Made by a program: the position numbers and the translations under genes. From Sophora flavescens (Eukaryota > Streptophyta > Magnoliopsida > Fabales > Fabaceae): 64,000 nucleotides of DNA. The stretch lies in contig CM061063.1 in assembly GCA_030762895.1 (NCBI GenBank), positions 52,717,196 to 52,781,195 on the forward strand, given 5' to 3'. The notes beneath the pieces are model-generated. The model saw only the letters and a list, made by a program, of their open reading frames with translations, did not search any database and had not been told where the DNA came from. Shown piece by piece: positions 31,949 to 42,722 of this stretch; within the stretch, counting starts at the first letter, position 1; the number at the start of each line of letters is the position of its first letter.

Positions 31949-33760
31949 GTATTTTGAATTTGAGTGGTGTTATACTTGTAACATCATTTAAATTAATGGT
32001 TTCTTCTTCTGACGCTTGTGTGAACAGTTGTGCAGATAACACAATATCTTGTAGAGATACATAGGTGCAATAAAGCGTAGATTTGCATGCTAATAGTTGC
32101 TTACAGGTATTTAAGGCTTTGATTGACAAGTGCCCCAATTTGACCAGTAAAATAAGTAAGCATGTTTGAAAGTTGGGTCTAAGCATTTTTTTATTTGAAA
32201 AGCCTTTTAAAACTCCCAATCTGGGAGTGAACATACCGAGCATTTGACTGGGTGCTTGTGTTTTCTGTCAAAACTTCAATATTTTGTCTCACAGAATTCA
32301 ACAATTTAAGTTCCATGCTACATATTTCCAACTGTTACAATTGAATGCTAATACCTAATGATCATGTAAATAGTTATGGCAATTTTACTATGTTATTATA
32401 ATGTAAAGTTTGAGTTGTTTATCTGTAATCCTTTGATGTTATCTATGTAAATGATAGTATTTAAGTTTTTATATAAAAAAAATGATAGTATTTAAGGTTC
32501 AGATAACACATAAAATTTTGACGTTTGTTTAAAATTGAGAGTCATCCTTTGAACTAACACTGACTTTATCTTTTGAAATAACTCATAGCTTGAATTTATC
32601 AAATACTTATTTAAACAAATACTTCTTCAGACATTTAATTTTATGTCACTGAGATTAGATATTGTTGTATCATATCATATAATATACAATATCTATATTG
32701 ATTATAAAAAACATTTTCCAATAAATATAATTAGCCAGTAAAATTATTTATACATATGAGAATTTGATAGTATCAACTAAAATTTGTACATCATTTAATC
32801 ACAAATTTCACACAATCATCTATTTGAATTTTAAACATCATGAACCAAAATTTGTATTTCCATAACCAAGTTGTCATAGATTTCAAGGTACAAATTAACA
32901 TTTTTTAATATAATAGATAATATTAATGAGTATCCTAAGATATTGTTTCAGGAATTAAGAAAAAAAAAATTGTATAAAAAATGACATATTTAACATTTTA
33001 AAAAATATTATACTTAATCTTCTAATATAAGATTTTTTTTTATGAATTTTTTAACCAACGTGCTGAAGCATCGTTAGCAACCTCCAATAAATATACATCA
33101 GAAGGAATAAGGAAGGGGACAGGTGCGTTGTGAACCACTCAAAAATCATTAAAGTAATACACAAGAGTACAAACGAGTTACAAACAACACAACAAAAGTC
33201 ATAAATAGCACGAGAATTACATGATAACCAATATGGTACCATCATCTCCAATCTCCTCAAGCCACTTCAATATTCTTCGGGCACAGGTAGGTCCTCCTCA
33301 TCTGCAGGTGCATCAACCCACTCTCCATACCATATCATCAACTAATAACCTGCAAAGGACACCAATTCAAGATATATAAGCAGCGTACTGATTGTAAATT
33401 TACAAAAATAATAATCTTGCTGATTTAAGTCTTACTTTCTTTTTTTTTTTTATAAGCAAACATGTATTAAAACGAGTACAATAGGTAGTCCAACCCTTTT
33501 ACAAGCCATCAAGAGAGTAATTACAGAGAAGTCCACAGGTATTTAGCAACCTAAAGCAAACTGAAATGCTACAAGGTTGAATAATATCCATTGACCCAAC
33601 CCCAGAAGATCCTGAACTACAAAACCAGCAAAAAGACCCTAGTAACACCTTGCGACACTTTTAATGAATGCAGCAACATGATCAGCGCCCACCAATCACC
33701 AAACTTAAATGGATTGGAATTTCCATATTTGATGGAAGTGCAGTTGCTACAGGTCAACGA
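31949..33760. other. AT-rich spacer between uL1 exons and the TNL gene
   Basis: No further uL1 exon recognised. A segment at 32631-32716 (ACATTTAATTTTATGT to TTGATTATAAAAAAC) recurs at 38772-38856. The stretch 32880-33050 is strongly AT-rich. Confidence 0.5.
33432..33600 (-). mobile_element. Possible LINE/SINE 3' end (poly-A tail on minus strand)
   Basis: The minus strand ends CTCGTTTTAATACATGTTTG followed by CTTATAAAAAAAAAA, a common ending of plant non-LTR retroelements. No coding sequence or target duplication was identified. Confidence 0.3.
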
Positions 33761-36700
33761 TTATGGGTGCGGCTCATCATCAATTGTTAAAAACTTGCGT
33801 TTTAGAACTGACGAATTTCTGCTATATACCATTGATGTGTTTAATTGTTGCAGATCCTCCTTAAATACCCAACGATACCCGATATTCTTCACATCCACAT
33901 GCAAACCTTGAGGAACAATGGCCAAGGTTTGCACTTCAATACCATCAAAGTCATGTGTTCCTTCTGTTATATGAGTTACATGTTGATCAATGAACACTTG
34001 TCGAGAGATAAAGAATAGCAACATGTGATCTAATTCAACTATAACTACATCTTTCCTGAGATGTATCGAAATAGTTGAAAATCTCCCACGCCCATGTTTC
34101 TTATGATGAAATCCTATACCAATATCGAATTCACATTCATTACTTGAAAAAGTGGGATCAAGATGTGCCACAAATGTTGCACAGCAAACAACGTCAATCC
34201 AATTAGTGTCATGTATAATTGGAGATGGATCCATGCTTATTGAATAACCCACATTTTGTTTGTTGAACCACCTTGGAATTTGACTTCCAGGAATAACAAT
34301 ACCAATCGGATTGAAGGTGAGGGAGGATTGCACGATCAGCTAGTACAAAAAAAATAAAAAATTAGTTATGTATTAGTTGAAAGTTGAAACACACACATAG
34401 AGAGAGAGAGGCACCTCAATGAAGTGTATCATCCAAGAAAACACCATCCTACAGCAGCGTTCTGGCTTACACAAATTTGGGCAGTTGAAAATATATAAAC
34501 CAACACGATCACAATAAATATGTTGTTTTGTTGTTGGCAAGACAGTAATTGATGGGAGCTCGGGCAAATATTTCAGCTGCTTACAGTGCTCCAAGTTCAA
34601 AAATACAAGTTTGGAAAGTTTCTTGATGCCACAAGGTAGTGTAACAAAATTGTTCCCCCTTAAATTTAGCCTTTCTAAACAATGTAAGCTTCCAATAGAA
34701 TCAGGGACTTGGAGTAAATTGCAATAACTTAGATCAAGATCACGCAAAAAAGGGGAATTAGGCACAGAGGGCATCAATAAACCAATTGGCTCTTCATGTC
34801 TTCTGGGATAGAAGAAATTGAGGGGCAACATAATAAGCATTTTGCAAATGGAGGATGTTGGTTGCCAATTGGTACCAATTTCACTTGTGTCAAACATCTT
34901 CAAACGTTTCACATGCCTTGGTTCCACTGACAGCATGTTTAATTTTGAACAACCAGAGAGATTTATAACTTCAAGAGAACTATGACCTACTATGTTTTCT
35001 GGGATATTGACTAGATTTTCACAATTTTTCAAATTCAACCAAACAAGTTTTTTCAAAAGACCAATAGATGGATCAATCCGTACAAGTTTTATACATCCTT
35101 CAAGATTTAGCCTCTCAAGGTTTGGGACCTCTCTAAAATCTGGAATCTTGATGAGATTTTTGGAGTCAGAGAGATCCATGTGTCTCAAGTTGTATAGAGG
35201 CTGCAGTGAAAGCACCCAATAAAAGACAAAATAAATAATCATATTTATGTGTTTGTTTATGCGATTAGCTCAAAAAAAGGGAAAGACAATGAGATAGTTT
35301 TTTTTTTTAATGGAAAATGCTATCAAGAAAGGAAAGTTCCCAGATAAAAACTTACCTTTAATTGATAGCAAGACCCTTTTTTATTTGTTCATTTAAAAGA
35401 AAAAAAATAGGAAGAAAGCAATAATTTGCATTACCTTTGTGCCTCCCCATAGTTGTTTGATGTTGCTGTTAGGCAAGATCAACTCAACAAGTTTATCTGG
35501 ATGAAAACTTGATGGCAAACAAGTGAAAGGATATTTATCCCACAAAAGATATCTTAGTTCATTGGAAAGAAAATTGTGGCTTGAAAATTCCACATTCCTA
35601 AGTATGAGCAAATTAAGGCGGCTCATTTGTGACAGAGCATCGGCCCTCAACGTCTCTGTTGGAAATTCCTCCTCTATGTTCTCTTCCACAACTATGGCTT
35701 CAACATTTTCTGATGCCTAAAGTATTGTAAAGAAGAAAGCAAACATTAAACCATCTTAAATAATTATCAATTCTAGAAAACAACAACCTGTGATTTTATT
35801 TTCAAAAACTAATTTACCTTATTCTCTAACATAACATTGAGGAGATCCTCGTAGTCCCACAACCTGCTCCACTTTCTTGGTTCTTTGGGTGATTTTTCTC
35901 GAACAATACTTCTGCCAAGCTCTTTTAACAAATCATGCATGAAAATTGTGTCTTCATTTATGGTTAAGAGGGATTTATCAAGGAGAACTCTTACACCAAT
36001 ATCAGGATGAAAACCACGAACATCTAGAATTTCCATCACCGTTGTTTTTGGCTTTCCATCAAAGAAACAAGCAATGTCTAGAAATATTTCCTTTTCCATT
36101 TCCTCCAGCCCATCATAACTGATTTGAAAAACATCCATAATATCTTTCCTTGGATCTTCTCTTAGTCTAGCCAATGCACTTCTCCATTCAAAGACATCAC
36201 GACCATATAAAAATGAGCCCAACACTTTGATTGCCAATGGATGGCCGCTAGCATATGCTAGTGCATCATATGTCAATTCCTTGTAATCACTCTTAAAATC
36301 ATCACATTTGAAAGCCTTTCTACAAAATAATAGAAAAGCATTATCATCATCCAAGAGTTGCACGTTGTAGACTGCATCCACTCCATAGTCTCTCAAGATA
36401 TGTTCGTCTCTAGAAATTATGATGATTCTACTCCCTCTACCTACCCATTCACGATTCACAGCTAATTTCTCCATTTGCTCCACTTGATCAATGTTATCAA
36501 CAACTATGAGGGCTTTCATGTGGCGTAGCCTAGCTCTTATCAAATTAGCTGCCCGAGAATGGTTGCATATATGAAGGTTATCTTCGTTTAGAGTTTGATA
36601 GAGAAGTTGTTTTTGTGCGCCAATTGAACCATCATCTCTATAAATTTTGCTTACATCATCAATAAAACAGCAAGCATCATATCGACGAGAGATTTTGTCA

Positions 36701-37521
36701 TATAAAACAGTAGTAAGAGTCGTCTTTCCAATTCCACCCATCCCACAAATTCCTAGAATTCGAACATCATCATCCGAGCTCAAAAGTAAAAGTTTTTCTA
36801 ATTCTTGTACAGGAGGCTGCCACCCAACTAAATCATTTGGGACGCTTGAAAAATTGTAATCCAAAATACTTATTGTCTCTTCAACAATTTTTTCTATCTC
36901 TGCGGATTGTGGCCTAAAAGTTTAAAAAATGAAAACAAGACCACCAAATCATTATCTAAATTTAAGATATTTCATGACAAACCTTGACTTTTGGTTAATG
37001 AAGTTGTTGCATGGGCATAAAGCATGAAAGTTAGAGATGACATACTTATCTCGTACATCCCAGCCAGAGAGATTGGCAACATGTGTGAGAGCTGCCTTCC
37101 ATGTTTGCAGCATCGACAAGTCTTGTTTGAATCTTTCCTCATGTTCGATGAAGGCTTTCTCATAATTACCACTCTGTTTGCGCACCTCAGATGGATCAAC
37201 ATCATAGAAAACAGGAAGAACACGTTTTGTTGATGATACCTTGAGGCAATCAACAATCTTTGCAAGTTCTGTTAAGCACCACGTGGATGAAGCATAATTC
37301 CTGGAGAAGACGACAATGAAAACAAGCTATCCTTCAATTGCGTGAAGGAGTTCAGGTCCTATGGCTTCCCCTTTCTTGAGTTTTTTGTCATCCCTGAATG
37401 TGGGTATCTGTCTTCTATGGAGAGCAGCAAAAAGATGATCAGTGAAACCATAGCGAGTGTCTTTACCTCTGAAGCTCACAAACACATCGTATTTCCTTAT
37501 CATCTGTGATGATGAAGACAT
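33761..37521 (-). CDS. TIR-NBS-LRR (TNL) immune receptor gene, five exons, with one premature stop
   Basis: Intracellular receptor class that detects pathogen effectors and signals through TIR NADase activity and EDS1 (family knowledge). Exons on the minus strand: 37521-37046, 36913-35818, 35716-35435, 35200-34415 and 34339-33761, all GT-AG, summing to 3219 nt (1073 codons). Exon 1: TIR domain (YDVFVSFRGKDTRYGFTDHL, then FIVVFSRNYASSTWCLTELA). Exon 2: NB-ARC with P-loop GMGGIGKTT, kinase-2-like ALIVVDNID, GSRIIIISRDEHIL, GHPLAIKVLGS and MHDLL. Exons 3-4: LRRs (LRYLLWDKYPFTCLPSSF onward). Exon 5: C-JID/post-LRR domain (GIVIPGSQIPRWF). The only visible defect is TAG at 37329-37327 (codon 65), where relatives have a sense codon just before VFIVVFS. 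This may be a pseudogene, a null allele or a sequencing error. Confidence 0.92.
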
Positions 37522-37599
37522 GCTTTGGATGCTGCTGTTGCAAGCTATAGCAAAAGCAGAAGATAATTATACAGTGCTCTTAGGCTAAAAGGAGCAGTG

Positions 37600-37606
37600 T
37601 TTTATA
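37600..37606 (-). promoter_or_regulatory. Putative TATA box of the TNL gene
   Basis: TATAAAA on the minus strand, about 80 bases upstream of the ATG. Confidence 0.5.
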
Positions 37607-37659
37607 GAACAAATGGTGAGACTATTGTAAACTAACCCTAGCCGTGTCTTCTTTTTTTT

Positions 37660-38870
37660 TTTTTTGGAATATATTCGTTGAAAAAATTGGGATAGCATCT
37701 ATTGTAGAAAAGATGATTGAATTAACTTTGGCAGCATGCATGGAACATTATAATACCGTATCATGTAACCGACCCTACCTAATGGGATAAGGCTTGATTG
37801 CTGTCGTGTTGTTTGTGTATTTGTTGAAAAAGTTGTTATACCTCTTCTGTGAAGTTGCGTAGATGTTCCGACATTAATTTTGGTTTATATTCATATTCTG
37901 CTGCTCCAAACCCACTTACCCATGACCCGTTTGCCCCTATTCTGCTGCTCCAAACCCGTTTTCCACCCATTCTGTTCCCAGCTACCATTTTCGAACCAAA
38001 TCACAATGAAATTGGATTCTTTGCTTCGTTGGTGATGCTAGCTAGGCAGAATGCAGCGCCGAAAACTTGTTTCCATTGTGCTTTTCAATCATGAGATTGC
38101 TTACTGATTTGTTCAGCGTGGGAGAAAGAGATCAGCGCGAAACAGAACAGCTAAAAAGGATGAATCAGAGACTGACAAGAGGAAAGATCCCAACTTGCAT
38201 GTTAATTAACAACAGAACGCTAGTTACTATATGTCCCAAGCTTAACACTACCTCTAGCAACCAAAATTCAACCAACAAAAATTTCACCGTCAAAACAAAC
38301 ACAAGCCTGTTACCATTTAATTTAGGTTAATATAAAGGCTTTCATCAAATTACATCCCCTCTTTTTTCTTTTTTGTGGGTAAATACATCCCCATTTAACT
38401 TTAAGCAACAATCATACTTCCAGGTCTCAACTTTCCTCTTCAAAATCACCTCTACAGAATATGAGAAATGTTTTTTTACCGCTAGTGTGTATGTTTGGTT
38501 TGAAGTTTGAAATTAAACGTGATTTCAGTAAAAATGAAATATTTGATTTTTATTGGGTAAAATTGATTTTGTCTTCAAAATCTATCGAGAAGCAATAAAA
38601 GTAACTTTTGAGTAAAGTTGAAAATTTTATATTAAGTTTTACATCAAACTTGCTATTAAAATAAAAACATTTAATATAAATCACTTAAGTTCAAGCTCAA
38701 TTCTAACCAAATCAATTATACAAAATTAATTTCATTCGAAATCATGGTTATCAAACATTTATCTAAACACACTCCAGACATTTAATTTTATGTTACTGAG
38801 GTTAGATATTGTTGTACCATATAATAATCAATATCTACACTGATTATAAAAAACCATTTTTGTTTGTGCT
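37660..38870. other. Spacer upstream of the TNL gene
   Basis: Contains a poly-T run, a proline-codon-rich stretch without a supported gene (37880-38090), AT-rich sequence, and the 38772-38856 copy of the repeat also found at 32631-32716. No exon recognised. Confidence 0.5.
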
Positions 38871-40004
38871 AAAACAATAAATCAATATATCAAGTAGGTG
38901 TTGTATTAATAAAGTCGGTTACAAGGGAGCAGAGCTAGTACAACAGGTTTCTAGTACTCTGCTCCAATGAAGGGTGCAGGGAAAGTACCAAAGATTCAAA
39001 AGCTATCCTAATGAAGACGATAACCGACTTATATAGGAGTCAAGGCACGTGCGATCTACGCGTGGCGGTTACGCTGAGTGGGACCCTCCAAATGCGGTTA
39101 GCACCATTTCTGGGTGCGAGCGTAGATCCTTTTCTCTCTCCTATCATGAGATCCTTCTAGAATGTCCTCGTGTCCATGTGACGTGTCCTGAGGCATGTTC
39201 TACATGATCCATCCGAGTTAACAGCTCCCCCGACGAGCGTTTTGGGACAACTCGGTCTCGGGTGTGTACCTCGGGGGTCCCGGGTTGGCCGAGTACATAT
39301 ACCGGGGTTCCCGAGTAGTGTTTTACCTTGGCACTGTAGCCCGAGAAGATCGTCCGAGATCCAGCTTTAGACCTCTCCAATATCGAATGGGCCTCTTCCA
39401 TAATGGTTAATACCATTGGGCCTAGAAGTATTGGGTTGTGGACCAAATATGGGGGGAACAGAAGCCCCCCAAGTCTTGAGCTGTATTCAGCGAAAAGAGT
39501 TATATGCCCGATACACGCCATACGTTTAGACCTGCTTTGTTTTCTATACTTGCCTTCTCGGGGGAGGATCAAATTCCTCTTTTCAAGTCATAGGTTTAGA
39601 GCTTGGTTCGTTCATTCCGAACCAACATTATGTCAAATCTTCCTTTCGAACCTCCGCCGACTTCGTTTCACACGTTTCCCTGTGATTCGACGAGTTTCTC
39701 GGCGCGTCATAACTGCTCCGCATGTCTATTGATTTCTAATCGTTGGATCTCTGTTGCGAATCGATCAACGGCCCTGGCACTTTACCTCCTCTATTTAAAC
39801 TGCCTATTCTTCTTCCTCCCTCACTTCTTCTGCATTCCGTCTCGTCTGCTCCGGTGTTTTTCGCATATCTCTCTTCTTCTCATTGTATTCTCCATCTTTC
39901 ACCGCTAGCTTCCTTTGATTCTTCTTTTACTCTCCTTTACAGGAACGTCTTTTGTTCTTTCATACTCTTTCTTTCGTTGAGTTTCTGCTTTGGTAGTAGT
40001 AGTT
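38871..40004 (+). other. GC-richer upstream region of a transposon-associated gene
   Basis: Repeated CCCGAG/CTCGGG motifs (39200-39350) and a pyrimidine-rich leader (39780-39990). A possible TATA-like CTATTTAAA lies near 39791, about 210 bases before the ATG at 40005. No LTR boundary could be fixed, so whether this is an LTR or a promoter is open. Confidence 0.35.
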
Positions 40005-41994
40005 ATGGTAGAGGAAGATTCCCATCCTCAAGGAAGTTGCAACGATGCCCCTCCTTCTACGGATGCTGCTGCCGATGCGGTGGCTCAAGCTGCCGCAGCT
40101 CCAGTTGACCCAAACGATTAGGTTGACCCAGAAGTTCCATGCATTCGTTCCAAGTTTCTCACTCGTGAGTCCCTTAACGCTATTAGGGATTTTGTTTTCG
40201 ACAATAAGGATTTAGATCGAGTAGGTTGTCTCCCTTGCTCTTCTGTAGATCATGTCCATCATTCTCAAGAAAACCAGGATTTCTTCTTCCTACACGAGTG
40301 TGTTTTGACGAAAGCCCGAGTCCGTCTCCCCTTTACCATTTTTGAGTCGGCGATGTTACGTTCTTTAAACGTGGCTCCCTCCCAGCTTCATCCGAACAGC
40401 TGGTGTTTCATCCGGACTTTCGAGATCGTTTGTAAATATTTCGGTATCTCGGATTCTGTTCATAAATTTTTCAATTTCTTTTGTGTGAAACAACGTGGTG
40501 TCACCAGCTGGATATCTCTTAGCGCTATCCAACGTTGTAAGGTTTTTATCCCTTATTCTTCCTCTTGGAAGGGTTTCAAAGCCAGCTTCTTTAAGGTGGT
40601 CCATAAAGGAGGTGGGAACCCTTTCTTTTGTTTCCGATCGGGGGAGCCCAAATTCCCCCTTTATTGGCAACGCAAACCCCGCAACATCAGATGCTTTGAG
40701 TATCATTGCCTCTCTCACCAAAAAAAACTTGAGGTTATCTTTCTCGAACTGTTGTTGGATATTCACTGCTGTGAGGTTATTGACAAGGCTGACTACCCTG
40801 CCGAGTTAACCTCTTATATGGGTGAGGATCTGCTTTTTATCCCATCGTCACTTTTTTATTTCTTTTTATAACTTAAGTTTTCTTGTTTTTCATAAAAAAT
40901 GGCTCCTTAGATGTCGAGGAAGGCCATGCTATAAATTTTAGACAAACATAAGCAGCCGGGAGGGGCGACTGTTGCAACTTCTGGCATCCCCAAAGAGAAT
41001 AATGTGATCAACCTGACGGAACCGTCAGAACCAGGCGAAGATGGCTTCGTCGTTAAGAAGTGCCGCTTTGAGGAGGGGCAAGCCGAGTCCGAAACGACTC
41101 CTCTACAGCGCCCTGGGAAGGCGGTAGTTGGGCAAAATTCATCTGCTTCTCCTGCGGAAGGTGTGTTTAATCAACTCCTAACAAGTCGGGTTGACATGGG
41201 GTCTGACACTGTTTCAGTATGGAATCCTTCTTTCCTGCTAAGCCTTACTCCCAACGAGCAGCTGCAATATCGGTCAGATATAGAGCTTTACCTTTCTCTC
41301 AACCGCTCTCAGATTGCCAAGATGACCGAGATCTTAAGCTTGCGTCTGGCCAGTATGGCTTGTTTTTTCGAGATGGAGTCCACTATGATTGATACTAAAA
41401 TTTCCAATCTTGAATCCGAGAAGCAGAAGCTGCAAAAGAAAATGGAGAATGACCAGCATTTGATGAGAGAATTTATCAAACTAACTCTGGAGAACGAGGA
41501 AGTGAAGAAGGAGCTGGAAACTACGAAGGCCATTCTGAAGTAAACGAGCGCTAACGTTCTTCGACTCGAGGGTACCCGCTCTACCCGGATTGATACCAAG
41601 AACACGGTACATGCTGACTTAAATAGTGTTAATTCCGATCTAGAAGTTGCCAAAGGGAAAATCTCGGAGCTTGATCAAACTATGAGTAAGATGACCATTG
41701 AGGTGAAAGAGTGGGAATTGCTTGCGGCTTAACAGCACGAAGCGGGCTTTCTTGCGGCCAAGGAGCAGTATGAATTGAAACATCCTGAGACTGACCACTC
41801 TATCTTCAGTTCTGATAAGGAAGTCCGTAATGGGGAGCTGGTAGCGATCAGGGAGGAAGAGGTTACTGATAACTGGAATGCTGGTCGGGGAGATATAGAG
41901 GGTGGAGATGCTGATTTTGGGGGCGCTGATGAGATCGGGAGTGCTGTTGATTGTGAAGTCTCAAAAATGTCTGATGTGCATTTCCCTAAGTTTT
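40005..41994 (+). pseudogene. Plant 'putative gypsy type transposon' protein (PF04195-like) with coiled-coil tail, broken
   Basis: The frame from ATG 40005 starts MVEEDSHPQG, is broken by TAG at 40119, then runs to 40871 with FLTRESLNAIRDF, ARVRLPFTIFESAMLRSLNV, APSQLHPNSWCFIRTFEIVC and FFCVKQRG. The LPFT...LHPNSW...FEI pattern is that of the PF04195 family of plant repeat-associated proteins. A plausible intron (donor near 40820, acceptor at 40910) leads to a second part (40911-41540), rich in K/E heptads and ending ENEEVKKELETTKAIL, a coiled coil. TAA codons interrupt at ~40932 and at 41541; the frame continues to 41994. The 19167-family LTR starts inside the end of this frame (41952). Biochemical function unknown; usually carried by non-autonomous elements. 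Confidence 0.65.
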
Positions 41995-42722
41995 GATGAG
42001 AACTAAACATTGGTTAATGATTTAATTAACCTTCATATTGGTTGCTAATCTGTCTATCTAGTATGCAGATTAAAACTGTAAGAATCATCTATCCGCTCAT
42101 GTATAAAAGTGACAGAGGCACTCGTCTACTCAAGTGACAGAAGCACTCGTCTACTGAAGTGTTAGAAGCACTCGTCTACTAAAGTAGCAGAAGCGCTCGT
42201 CTACTACAATAGTAGAAGAGCTCGTCCACTAAAGTAGCAGAAGAGCTCGTCCATTGGAGTGATAGAAGCGCTCGTCCACTGGAGTAACAAAAGCGCTCGT
42301 CCACTGAAGTGATAGAAGTGCTCTTCCACTAAGGTATCAGAAGCGCTCGTCCACACAAGTCTTTGGACTTGCCAAGTCCTTAATGAGAAGCTCCGTCCAA
42401 TGACATGACATATGGAGCTCGTCTACTAGGTTACGTTCAACCAGTTAAAGGAGTATCCGTCCAATGACGTGGCATATGAAAGCTCGTCTACTAGCTCGTC
42501 CGAATGGAAAATCTAAAATGGCTAGATGGACGCGCTTATTTTCAATATGGACGCGTTTATCTTATGAACGCGAATTCTATAAGAATTTTCAGTATCTTAT
42601 TTCAAGAACCAGGATCAACAAAAGTCAGAAGTTACTCTCTTAAGCAACCTCGGATTTCAGAACCAAAGACCAGTTAAAGAATGCTTCCAACATGCTTTAT
42701 TCCCTAGTACCTTTGGTCCTTA

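Noticed and set aside
32096..32165. Possible further uL1 exon after a TTACAG acceptor (VFKALIDKCPN...)
   Set aside because: No similarity to the expected L1 segment after ATPGMAP, and the frame closes without a donor.
37849..38330. Open frames of 81 and 87 codons upstream of the TNL gene
   Set aside because: No recognisable domain, no splice or promoter support; probably chance frames.
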